From the NCBI GenBank assembly GCA_031260665.1, contig JAISLD010000036.1:1-64000 (forward strand): DNA of 64,000 bases, read 5' to 3'. Both the position numbers and the translations under genes were made by a program. The DNA comes from Oscillospiraceae bacterium. GTDB lineage: Bacteria > Bacillota > Clostridia > Oscillospirales > Ruminococcaceae. Each line of letters begins with the position of its first letter. The first letter of the stretch is position 1. The notes beneath the pieces are model-generated. The model did not search any database, was not told the DNA's origin, and saw only the letters and a program-made list of their open reading frames with translations. Below are positions 24,346 to 32,179 of the stretch, one piece after another.

Positions 24346-24926
24346 AATATTCCCAAAACCGCGCTGATTGTCTTGCGCGGCGTCATAATGCCGCTTGTGG
24401 TGACGGTCACGCCGATACTTCTGTGTGAATCGAGAAGCGAGAGAAACTCACGCTGATATGATAGCTCAAAGTCGCCGTATCCCGGGCTGTACCGTGAAAC
24501 AGAATGTGAAAACTTGAATTCTTCGCGGAACAGTGCTTCCGCTTTATTTGCCGCTTGCTCGACCGCGCCGCTTGCCAAGCAGTCGAGATAGAACGCCGCA
24601 AGCTGACTTGTCGCGCCTGCTCGCCTTATCTGTGAATCGATTGCCGCCCCAAGTGTGACCGCAAACATCACGCCGCGTCTGCAAGAGGCAAGGTGGTCGG
24701 CAATATCACTGCCGCTGAACTCCGAGTCGCCGCTTTCACTCACCGAGAACAACCGATAACAGCATTTCGGCGGCTTGTCCGCAAGTAGCGACTGAATCAC
24801 GCTTTGCCCATTCGTGAACTCCTCGTCGGGAATGTCTAAACCCGCAAGCTGAAGCGACCACGCGGTGTCAAGCGTTTCAATCGGCAGATACGCGGTGAAC
24901 ACGCGACCGGCGAGAGCGATGTTCAC
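24342..24926 (-). CDS. Stand-alone MetH reactivation (AdoMet-binding) domain
   Basis: A 194-residue protein with the MetH activation domain pattern: 'RYSPGYGDFELSYQREFLSL' and a C-terminal 'SGIMTPRKTISAVLGIL'. This domain binds AdoMet and helps reductively methylate oxidised cobalamin. Here it is a separate gene between metF and the truncated metH, with ATGA overlaps on both sides (24923-24926 and 24342-24345). The three genes cover the last two steps of methionine synthesis and the reactivation partner in one transcript. Confidence 0.85.
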   Translation of the reverse strand: MNIALAGRVFTAYLPIETLDTAWSLQLAGLDIPDEEFTNGQSVIQSLLADKPPKCCYRLFSVSESGDSEFSGSDIADHLASCRRGVMFAVTLGAAIDSQIRRAGATSQLAAFYLDCLASGAVEQAANKAEALFREEFKFSHSVSRYSPGYGDFELSYQREFLSLLDSHRSIGVTVTTSGIMTPRKTISAVLGIL

Positions 24927-25756
24927 AAAAACAAGTGGCGGACGTTCTCGCCGATACGTCGAGCCACAGCGGGGCGGTTCATTGTGTAGAGATGAATCCC
25001 GTCGGCATCGTTGGCAAGCAGCTCCGCAATTTGTTCAACCGCGTAAGCGCAACCCGCGTCGAACAACGCTTCGGTGCTGCCGCCAAACTTAGCGAGCAGT
25101 TTTGTGAACTTCGGCGGCAACGAAGCGCCGGACAACGACACCATTCGTTTAATCTGGTTTGCCGAGGTGATAGGCATTATCCCGGGATAAAGCGGTATCG
25201 TTATGCCTTTCGCTCTCGCTTTGTCGGCAAAGCGAAACCACGCGGCGTTGTCAAAAAAAAGCTGACTATAGAGTGCCGACACCCCTGCCTGCGCCTTGAT
25301 TGCAAGGTGTTCAACGTCGAGGTCAAGATTGTCACATTCTGAGTGACACTCGGGGTAACACGCGCCGTAAACGGTGAAGCGAGGGTGACTTTGCCGAATA
25401 TGTGCAACCAACTCACTCGCGTACTTGAACTTGCCTGTCGGCGTTTCTCCCGCCACCTTGTCGCCACGAAGCGCCATAACAGACGTGACGCCGCTGTCGT
25501 AAAGATTCGTTAACTCCGCGTCTATGTCGGTGATTGACGAGTTAAGGCAGGTGAGGTGAGCTACAGACGGCGTGTTCAGTTTGTTGACGATATACGCGGC
25601 GAATTTTTCGGTTTCACCGCCGCCTGTGCCGCCTGCGCTGTAGGTCACGCTGATTGAGTCGGGTTTCATCGCGGCAAACTCATAGAGTGCGGGGTAGAGC
25701 TTTTCTTCGGGATAGTTCTTGTTCGGGGGAAACACCTCGAATGTAAACTTCTTCAT
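24923..25756 (-). CDS. metF: 5,10-Methylenetetrahydrofolate reductase
   Basis: A 277-residue TIM-barrel protein with 'FEVFPPNKNYPEEKLYPAL' at the N-terminus (catalytic Glu region), 'SVTYSAGGTGG', 'ALRGDKV' and 'QLFFDNAAWFRFADKARA', the motifs of MetF. It reduces methylene-THF to methyl-THF, the substrate of MetH. AAGGAATTG precedes the ATG. It is the first gene of the met operon, with a promoter at 25790-25818. The C-terminus has 'GIHLYTMNRP' as in the family. Confidence 0.93.
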   Translation of the reverse strand: MKKFTFEVFPPNKNYPEEKLYPALYEFAAMKPDSISVTYSAGGTGGGETEKFAAYIVNKLNTPSVAHLTCLNSSITDIDAELTNLYDSGVTSVMALRGDKVAGETPTGKFKYASELVAHIRQSHPRFTVYGACYPECHSECDNLDLDVEHLAIKAQAGVSALYSQLFFDNAAWFRFADKARAKGITIPLYPGIMPITSANQIKRMVSLSGASLPPKFTKLLAKFGGSTEALFDAGCAYAVEQIAELLANDADGIHLYTMNRPAVARRIGENVRHLFL

Positions 25757-25789
25757 ATATCAATTCCTTGGTTGACTTGGTACGTCATA

Positions 25790-25818
25790 AGAATAGCACA
25801 TTAACGGAGAAAAGTCAA
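25790..25818 (-). promoter_or_regulatory. Promoter of the metF-metH operon
   Basis: On the minus strand: TTGACT (25813-25818), 17-base spacer, TATTCT (25790-25795). It lies just upstream of metF (ATG at 25756). No S-box or other methionine riboswitch is recognisable in the short leader. Confidence 0.7.
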
Positions 25819-25825
25819 CATTTGC

Positions 25826-25854
25826 TTTACTTTTAATCAGCTTTGTGGTATACT
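25826..25854 (+). promoter_or_regulatory. Promoter of hybrid kinase 1
   Basis: TTTACT (25826-25831), 17-base spacer, TATACT (25849-25854), about 38 bases before ATG 25892. It lies only 7 bases from the divergent met promoter, so the two may interfere with each other. Confidence 0.6.
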
Positions 25855-25891
25855 GATATTTGATTAACGTGTGTCTTGTCTAAGGGTACAT

Positions 25892-28800
25892 ATGAAAACC
25901 AACTCAACTAACGGCGACGACAGATATCTGAATCGCAAAGTGTTCATTCGCCCCAACACCATAAAGATTAGCCACCCCGAAGCGGTGCTTTTGTTTGTTG
26001 CGTTTGTCATTATCTCCGTGGTCAGTTGCGTGTCAATCAGCGCGTCACTCTCAAAAAGCCTTGCCGAAAACATTCACGATACGCTTCAGATGTCAAGTAA
26101 GCTGATTGAGTCGGTGATATCGGACAAAGAGTTTATCCTCTCCGAAACGGTCAGCGCCGCCGAGAAGATTCTCGAGAACGGCGGCGACATCACCGATATC
26201 AGCGACATTGTTATCGGCAACACATACAATATAATAGAGAACGGCGGCGCCGCAGACGGCTTTGTCTTGCTGTACGCGGTGGTAGACGGCGTTTACACAA
26301 ACGGCAAAAACCAAACAATCAGCGAGAACTACTTTCCTGAAAGCAACAGGTGGTACAACAGTGCGGTTGCGGCAAAAGGCGACACGGTTGTGACTTACAC
26401 ACTCACTTCACAGCGAATAGACAGGCAGTTTGTGACGTTCAGCCGTGCGTTTTACACCGAGGGCGGCAGGTTGTCCGGTGTTGTCGGCGTTGACGTGGAA
26501 CTGCATAAGCTATTGTCCCACTTCAACTCAACCAAACTCGGCAGCAACGGATACTTCGTCATAGTTGACGAACGGCTTGACGTTATCTCCCACACCGACT
26601 TCGCTTTGATTGGGCAAAACCTTGAGTACATCAGCCCAACGCTTCTTGCCGCCGTGAAGAACGCCGAGAACAGCAAGTTCACGACACAGCGCACCACGAA
26701 TTTTCAGAACACGAGCGTAAGCATCGGCGCGCTGAAGTTAGCGAACGGCTGGTTCGTGCTTGAAGTTGTGCCCACCGCGCCTTATTACAGAGGGATACGC
26801 ACCATAGCGTCAACCCTCATCAGCTTTGCCCTCATTCTCACCTGTGCCTTTTCGTTTCTCATCATACGAATGTCAGCCGAGAGAACCCGTGCCAAGAAAG
26901 AAAGCAGCTGGAAAACCTCGCTTCTCATTCGCACATCAAGCGAGATTCGTGCCCCGATGAACTCGATTATCGAGATGAGCGAACTCGCTTTACGTGAGAA
27001 AACCTCGCTCACTGTCAGCGAGTATCTCGGCGAAATCAAAGCGGCGGGGAGCAGCTTGTTCGCTTCCATCAACGATATTCTCGACTTCTCGAACGTAGAG
27101 AGCGGCACATTAAACATCATTGAAGAGAAATATCAGCTGTCGCTGCTGATTGGCGACCTTGTCGGCGTTACACGGGCGCGGATAGCGAAGCGACCTATCC
27201 GCTTTATTGTCAGCGTCAGCCCCGACATACCGAGCAAGCTTATCGGCGACGAAACACGTGTGCGCCACATCGTCACCAATATGCTCGGCAACGCCGTGAA
27301 CCACACGACCGAGGGCTTTATCAAGCTGACAGTGTCGCACGAGCCGATGAAGAACGACAAACTGAAGCTGATATTTACGGTGGAGGACAGCGGCACGGGA
27401 ATCCGACGCGAGGACTTGCCGCTTCTGTTCGGTGGCTTCACCAGCGAAAATCGCAGACGAAACGTGGCGCTCGGCTTGCCGATAGCGCGCAGTCTTTGCC
27501 TTGCAATGGGCGGCGATATCTATGCAAACAGTGTTTTCGGTGAAGGCTCGACCTTCACGGCGATGGTTCAGCAGACTGCTGTTTCAGATAAAAAAGTTGC
27601 TGAAGTGACGGACCGTGAAAAGAAGAACGTGCTGCTCTTCGACACAGAGGACGCGGACGCCGAATCGCTGATACACGCGCTCGACAGCCTCGGCGTGGTG
27701 TCGCTTCGTGCCGCGAGCGAAGACAAATTCTTGTCGGAACTGACGAGCGGCGAGTACAGCCACGCGTTTTTCCGCTCCTCTGTGGCGAAAAATCTGTTAG
27801 AGCGTGTCGGTTCGCCGCGACCGCGAACCAAACTGGTTGAACTGGTTGACACATTTAAGTCAGCGGCGGAGTTTCAGCAAGTTGTGCTGCCCGTTTACGC
27901 CGTGTCTGTCGCGAGTGTGCTGAACGACACGGCTCCTCGTGAACGAGTGAGCCTGTCGGACGTGACGTTTGAAGCGCCGTCGGCTCGTGTTCTCGTGGTT
28001 GACGACATCGCTTCAAACCTCAAGATTGCCGACAGAATGTTACAACCGTACCGCATCGACGTTCGCACCTGTATCAGCGGCAAAGAAGCGGTTGACGCGG
28101 TTCGCACCACGAAGTTTGACCTTGTGCTTATGGACCACATGATGCCCGTAATGGACGGGATACAGACGACTACAGAGATACGTTCACTGAGCGGCAGCCG
28201 ATACAAAAATCTGCCGATTATTCTCTTGACAGCGAACAACGCCGCTGATATGCGTGACAAATATGCCGCAGCCGGCTTTAACGACTGCCTTGAGAAGCCG
28301 CTTGAGTCATACAGCCTAAACAAAACGCTTGAGAAGTGGCTGCCGAAAGAAAAGCGGATTAAACGGGTCAAGCCGCGGCTCAAAGCGAAACGTGAGTTGG
28401 TGCCCAGCATTGCGGGAATGGACGTGTCAAAGGGAATCACGCTGACAGGTGGCACGGAACGCGACTACATCACGGTGCTGAAACTCTTTGTGCAAGACGT
28501 CGAGCGTGACGTGTCGTTCCTCCGCGCTTACAACACGGACGGCGACCTCAAGGGCTTTGAGGTGGCGGTCTGCGGGCTTCAAAGTGCGGCGGCAGGCATA
28601 GGCGCGACCTCTGTGGGCGAACGACTGCCGCTTTTGCGCCGTGCCGCCAAAAACTCCGACCGCTCTTATATCTTGAAGAACCGTGCGCTTTATACCGCTG
28701 AACTCAGCGCAATGGCCGACACGGTGCGTGCCGCGATAGCCGAGATTGAAAAGGAATGGCAAAGCGGCGCGGATATCAAGCCGAGAATTGACACGCTGAA

Positions 28801-29014
28801 GCACCTCAAGGTCGCCCTCAAGTCAAACGATATGCGCCTGACCGACAAGCTGATGAGCGAACTCGAGGCGCAGAAGTTTGACGCTGAAACATCGGCACAG
28901 ATTGAAAAGATTGCGGAAGCGGTGCTGATATCGGAAAACGAAACAGCGGTGCAACTGGTTGACGAACTTTGTTATGAAGCTGAAACGCAAACGGAGAGCA
29001 AAAGTGGAGAATAA
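25892..29014 (+). CDS. Hybrid histidine-kinase-like protein with both His acceptors lost (paralogue 1)
   Basis: A 1,040-residue membrane protein: TM1 (about 28-52), dCache-like extracellular sensor, TM2 (about 295-318), HisKA-like, HATPase, a degenerate receiver, a receiver and a C-terminal Hpt-like domain. The H-box reads 'TSSEIRAPMN' instead of SHEIRTPMN, so the phospho-accepting His is Ser350. In the Hpt-like helix 'AVCGLQSAAAGIGA' Cys894 stands at the His position. The receiver keeps its Asp748 ('LMDHMMPVMDG'). The ATP pocket is partly changed ('NVALGLPIA' for GTGLGLSI) but N- and G1-boxes persist. ATG 25892 has AAGGG upstream. It is paralogous to 32180-35329 and may act as a non-autophosphorylating partner. 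Confidence 0.85.
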   Translation: MKTNSTNGDDRYLNRKVFIRPNTIKISHPEAVLLFVAFVIISVVSCVSISASLSKSLAENIHDTLQMSSKLIESVISDKEFILSETVSAAEKILENGGDITDISDIVIGNTYNIIENGGAADGFVLLYAVVDGVYTNGKNQTISENYFPESNRWYNSAVAAKGDTVVTYTLTSQRIDRQFVTFSRAFYTEGGRLSGVVGVDVELHKLLSHFNSTKLGSNGYFVIVDERLDVISHTDFALIGQNLEYISPTLLAAVKNAENSKFTTQRTTNFQNTSVSIGALKLANGWFVLEVVPTAPYYRGIRTIASTLISFALILTCAFSFLIIRMSAERTRAKKESSWKTSLLIRTSSEIRAPMNSIIEMSELALREKTSLTVSEYLGEIKAAGSSLFASINDILDFSNVESGTLNIIEEKYQLSLLIGDLVGVTRARIAKRPIRFIVSVSPDIPSKLIGDETRVRHIVTNMLGNAVNHTTEGFIKLTVSHEPMKNDKLKLIFTVEDSGTGIRREDLPLLFGGFTSENRRRNVALGLPIARSLCLAMGGDIYANSVFGEGSTFTAMVQQTAVSDKKVAEVTDREKKNVLLFDTEDADAESLIHALDSLGVVSLRAASEDKFLSELTSGEYSHAFFRSSVAKNLLERVGSPRPRTKLVELVDTFKSAAEFQQVVLPVYAVSVASVLNDTAPRERVSLSDVTFEAPSARVLVVDDIASNLKIADRMLQPYRIDVRTCISGKEAVDAVRTTKFDLVLMDHMMPVMDGIQTTTEIRSLSGSRYKNLPIILLTANNAADMRDKYAAAGFNDCLEKPLESYSLNKTLEKWLPKEKRIKRVKPRLKAKRELVPSIAGMDVSKGITLTGGTERDYITVLKLFVQDVERDVSFLRAYNTDGDLKGFEVAVCGLQSAAAGIGATSVGERLPLLRRAAKNSDRSYILKNRALYTAELSAMADTVRAAIAEIEKEWQSGADIKPRIDTLKHLKVALKSNDMRLTDKLMSELEAQKFDAETSAQIEKIAEAVLISENETAVQLVDELCYEAETQTESKSGE

Positions 29015-29540
29015 ACTCTATACGGTGCTGATTGCAGACGACAGCCTCACCACGCTGAAGATTTGCAAGAACATATTAAGCGAATCCTACGTGGTTCACA
29101 CGGTGCAGTCGGCTGAAAAGATGTTTGAGCTGCTTGGTCGTCTGTCCCCCGATTTAATTTTACTTGACATTGAAATGCCGACGACCGACGGATACGCGGC
29201 AATCAAGAAGCTGAAGTCCTCTGTCGCAACAAGCAAGATACCCGTGGTGTTCTTCACGGCGCAAAGCACCAACAACGGCAGCGAACTTGAGGGGCTGGAA
29301 TTAGGCGCGGAGGATTACATCTTCAAGCCGTTCTCTCCCGCGTTGTTCAAGCAAAGAATCGGCAATCACATAAAATGGGCGCACGAACGGGAACAGCGTA
29401 CGCGTTTCGGTGAACTGCTGGCCGAGCAAGCGGCGGAACTCGCAGAGTTAAGCGCGCTTGTTCAAAGCGACGACAAAGCGGCTTCAATCACCCGTTCGCT
29501 GACAGAACGAACAGTATTGATACGTGATGAACTGAACTGA
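29004..29540 (+). CDS. Receiver-only response regulator paired with kinase 1
   Basis: A 178-residue protein if it starts at GTG 29004, which has GGAG upstream and overlaps the kinase stop by 11 bases; the longer track start lacks such a site. A single receiver domain has acidic 'IADDS', acceptor 'LILLDIEMPTTDGY', 'FFTAQS' and Lys in 'YIFKPF'. The C-terminal helix carries no DNA-binding domain. Such stand-alone receivers relay phosphate or interact with partner proteins. The order kinase then receiver repeats at 32180-35802. Confidence 0.8.
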   Translation: MENKLYTVLIADDSLTTLKICKNILSESYVVHTVQSAEKMFELLGRLSPDLILLDIEMPTTDGYAAIKKLKSSVATSKIPVVFFTAQSTNNGSELEGLELGAEDYIFKPFSPALFKQRIGNHIKWAHEREQRTRFGELLAEQAAELAELSALVQSDDKAASITRSLTERTVLIRDELN

Positions 29541-29563
29541 ATTAAACGAAAGGGCGATATAAA

Positions 29564-30433
29564 ATGGTACAACTTTCTTACAACAATTACACAGCGGTGA
29601 TAACCGAGTTGGGCGCGGAACTCCGTTCGCTGAAACTAAGCACGGGCAGAGAGCTGATGTGGCAAGCAGACCCGCGGTTCTGGGGGAAAACTTCGCCTGT
29701 TTTGTTTCCGCTGGTCGGTTGCCCACGAGGAAAGAAAGCGTTGTTCGGCGGGATAGAATTCCCCGCGACACGCCACGGCTTTGCCCGTGATGTTCCGTTT
29801 GATTATTCAAAAATAACAGCTAACGAAGCGTCTTTTACACTGAACAGCAGTGAAGCGACCAAGGAACTCTATCCGTATGACTTCAAGTTTGTCATCAAAT
29901 ATCGCTTGCTCGGCGACAGGCTGAAACTGACTTACGCGGTGACGAACAAAGGCGATGTGCCGCTGCCGTTTTGCATTGGCGCGCACCCCGCTTTCAACCT
30001 GCCGTTTGGTGCGAACGAGAGTTTCTCCGACTATAAAGCCGTGTTTGAAACCAAAGTCACCGCCTCAACGCCCGACTTCAACGGCGAAACATTCTCAAGC
30101 ACATCACGAACAGCAAGACTGACCGACAGCGACATTTTCCCGCTGAATTACGCCGACTATGTGAATGACGTGGTGTTCTTCGACGACATCAAGGCAAACA
30201 GCCTGACCCTCACAAAAGACGGTACACACGGCGTCAAGGTTGGTTGGCAAGGATTCACGGGCGTGGGACTCTGGACGCCGACAGGTATGGAAGCACCGTT
30301 TGTTTGTGTTGAACCGTGGTGCGGCAGCGCCGACTTTGACAACGACCCACCCGAGTTTGAAAAGCGGCGCGGCGTTCAAACAGCGGCGGCAGGGGAAACG
30401 CTTAGGTATGAAATGATTATCTCGGAGGTGTAA
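29564..30433 (+). CDS. Aldose 1-epimerase family protein (LacX-like)
   Basis: A 289-residue protein of the aldose-1-epimerase/LacX fold. Visible signatures: 'AVITELGAELRSLKLSTGRE', 'ATRHGFARDVPF', 'FCIGAHPAFNLPF' (catalytic His) and 'CVEPWCGSADF' (catalytic Glu). Members interconvert anomers of hexoses or hexose phosphates. AAAGGG precedes the ATG. It sits with hprK and signalling genes, compatible with a sugar-related role. The exact substrate cannot be told. Confidence 0.85.
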   Translation: MVQLSYNNYTAVITELGAELRSLKLSTGRELMWQADPRFWGKTSPVLFPLVGCPRGKKALFGGIEFPATRHGFARDVPFDYSKITANEASFTLNSSEATKELYPYDFKFVIKYRLLGDRLKLTYAVTNKGDVPLPFCIGAHPAFNLPFGANESFSDYKAVFETKVTASTPDFNGETFSSTSRTARLTDSDIFPLNYADYVNDVVFFDDIKANSLTLTKDGTHGVKVGWQGFTGVGLWTPTGMEAPFVCVEPWCGSADFDNDPPEFEKRRGVQTAAAGETLRYEMIISEV

Positions 30434-30437
30434 GCGT

Positions 30438-30848
30438 ATGAACATCGAGAAACTGAAAGCGAATTACGGCGATGTGCGTTGGTACGACCGCAAGCGTACG
30501 CTCTTTGGGTTGCCGCTTTCTTTCACGGTCTACATCTTGACAGACAAAAAATTCTATGTCAGAACAGGGCTGTTCAACATAAAAGAAATCAACACGGATT
30601 TGTATAAAATCACCGACTACAACCTCAGCTTGCCGCTGTCACAGCGGATATTCGGTTGCGGCAGCATCAAGGTTCTCGCTAAAGACGTGGACACCCCCGA
30701 ATATCTCATCAAGTCGGTTAAAACCCCACGCGTGGTTGTTCACACACTTGACGAAACGGTCGAGGCGGAGCGCAGCAAGTATATGATTCGCGGAAGGGAT
30801 ATGTTCGGGGCGGCTGACGGTTCGCCGCACCACCACGGGGAATTTTAA
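30438..30848 (+). CDS. Bacterial PH-like domain protein, unknown function
   Basis: A 136-residue soluble protein with alternating strands: 'KRTLFGLPLSFTVYILTDKK', 'FYVRTGLFNIKEINTDLYKI' and 'GCGSIKVLAKD'. This is the pattern of small bacterial PH (YdbS/bPH2-like) domains, which usually bind membranes or other proteins. The C-terminus is unusual, with 'GSPHHHGEF'. It is positioned 4 bases after the epimerase and overlaps the hprK start (TAATG). The family call is tentative. Confidence 0.6.
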   Translation: MNIEKLKANYGDVRWYDRKRTLFGLPLSFTVYILTDKKFYVRTGLFNIKEINTDLYKITDYNLSLPLSQRIFGCGSIKVLAKDVDTPEYLIKSVKTPRVVVHTLDETVEAERSKYMIRGRDMFGAADGSPHHHGEF

Positions 30849-31816
30849 TGATAAAAGATTTAAGCGTCACGTTCAAAGAGATAGTCGAAGAATTCAAGTT
30901 AGAGGTGCTTTACTCACCCTATAGCATAGAAAACATTCACATAAAGACCGCGGACGTGAACAGGCCGGGGCTTCAGCTTGCGGGTTTCTACGAATATTAC
31001 GACAACTCGCGGATACAGATAGCGGGCAAGGCCGAGTTCGCTTATATGGAACAGAAGCCGATTGATGAACGCGTTGACGCGTTTGACGACTTCTTCTCCA
31101 CCAAGCCTCCCGTGTTCATAGTAACTCGTGGTATGGAAATATTCCCCGAGATATACACAGTGGCGGCTCACTATGAGGTGCCGCTTTTTCGCAGTGCTTC
31201 TCCTACATCTGAGTTCACCGCGAAATTGATACACTTTCTTGGCATAAAGCTCGCCCCACGAATCACGCGGCACGGCGTGCTGATTGAAGTTTACGGTGAG
31301 GGCGTGCTGATTATCGGGGACAGCGGAGTCGGCAAAAGCGAAGCGGCAATCGAACTCGTGAAGCGGGGTCACCGCCTTGTGGCTGACGACGCTGTGGAGA
31401 TACGGCGCACATCTGACATCACACTGGTCGGCAGCTCACCCGACAATATTCGTCACTTCTTGGAGTTACGCGGCATTGGGATAATCAACGCAAGGCAGCT
31501 GTTCGGTATGGGCGCGATAAAGATTGACGAGGAAATCGACCTTGTTGCGGGGCTTGAGCTTTGGGATTCAAGCAAGATGTACGACCGAATGGGCGTGGAC
31601 AACCGCTTCATCTCAATCTTGGGCGTGAAAGTCCCGCACGTCACTATTCCCGTGAAACCGGGGCGAAACATCGCGGTTATCCTTGAAGTCGCCGCGATGA
31701 ACAACCGACAAAAGAAGATGGGATACAACGCGGCGCAAGACTTGCTTGAGCGGCTTGGCACCAGTATGGAACCTCAAGATGAAATTGTGGACTTCTTAGA
31801 CGAAAGCAGCATGTGA
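30848..31816 (+). CDS. hprK: HPr kinase/phosphorylase
   Basis: A 322-residue protein with the HprK N-terminal domain (about 1-130) and a C-terminal kinase domain containing the P-loop 'IIGDSGVGKSEAAIELVKRG', 'RLVADDAVEI' and the HprK signature 'LELRGIGIINARQLFGMGAI'. It phosphorylates HPr Ser46 in response to glycolytic state and removes it again, linking carbon catabolite control with the PTS. Its ATG overlaps the previous stop. In relatives it often neighbours lgt; here the neighbours differ. High confidence. Confidence 0.95.
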   Translation: MIKDLSVTFKEIVEEFKLEVLYSPYSIENIHIKTADVNRPGLQLAGFYEYYDNSRIQIAGKAEFAYMEQKPIDERVDAFDDFFSTKPPVFIVTRGMEIFPEIYTVAAHYEVPLFRSASPTSEFTAKLIHFLGIKLAPRITRHGVLIEVYGEGVLIIGDSGVGKSEAAIELVKRGHRLVADDAVEIRRTSDITLVGSSPDNIRHFLELRGIGIINARQLFGMGAIKIDEEIDLVAGLELWDSSKMYDRMGVDNRFISILGVKVPHVTIPVKPGRNIAVILEVAAMNNRQKKMGYNAAQDLLERLGTSMEPQDEIVDFLDESSM

Positions 31817-31844
31817 GTCGGTGCCTGACAGGCAATAAGTTAAT
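31817..31844. repeat. Dispersed repeat E, copy 1
   Basis: GTCGGTGCCTGACAGGC followed by AATAAGTTAAT. Related copies: 39825-39847, 39848-39870, and the reverse complement at 47541-47557. The core contains the palindrome-like GCC-TGTCGG/CCGACA-GGC. Confidence 0.75.
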
Positions 31845-32030
31845 GGGATACGTTGTAGTTAAGCAAACAAAACGGTTGCCGCTTTATACGAAAGCGGGCA
31901 TTAAGCCAAATTTTATACGCTGGGGGCGCATAATGCGTCCTTTGCTTTTGTCTGTATACCCGAGGGCGACCGGAAAGCCCTTGCCGCTCCCGCAGGGGCG
32001 AAATCTCCGCAAAATGAATTGTTTAAGTTG

Positions 32031-32059
32031 TTGACATTGCTTGACAAATAAGGTATAAG
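32031..32059 (+). promoter_or_regulatory. Promoter upstream of hybrid kinase 2 (distal)
   Basis: TTGACA (32031-32036), 17-base spacer containing a second TTGACA (32041-32046), TATAAG (32054-32059), about 115 bases before the kinase ATG. Confidence 0.65.
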
Positions 32060-32100
32060 CAGTTAATCGGCATTTATTCAAAGAAATATGCAAATATCCC

Positions 32101-32130
32101 TTGACATTACAGCATGTTTAAGGTTTAGAA
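32101..32130 (+). promoter_or_regulatory. Possible second promoter of hybrid kinase 2 (proximal)
   Basis: TTGACA (32101-32106) followed by TTTAGA after 17 bases, or TAGAAT after 19. Either -10 is weaker than the distal promoter. Confidence 0.45.
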
Positions 32131-32179
32131 TGAATACTGTCGTTGACTTAACGACGTTTGATGAAAGAAAGAAACCAAA

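Larger units (their letters stand above)
31845..32179. other. Intergenic region between hprK and hybrid kinase 2
   Basis: Holds short GC hairpins (for example GGGGCGCATAATGCGTCC), a T-rich stretch and two promoters. A 73-codon + ORF (31813-32034) overlaps it but has no ribosome binding site and begins inside repeat E, so it is not supported. Nothing else is recognisable. Confidence 0.5.

Noticed and set aside
25757-25830. SAM riboswitch upstream of metF
   Set aside because: The transcribed leader is too short and shows no S-box helices or terminator.
31813-32034. 73-codon + ORF after hprK
   Set aside because: Starts in the hprK end and repeat E, no ribosome binding site, no domain pattern.
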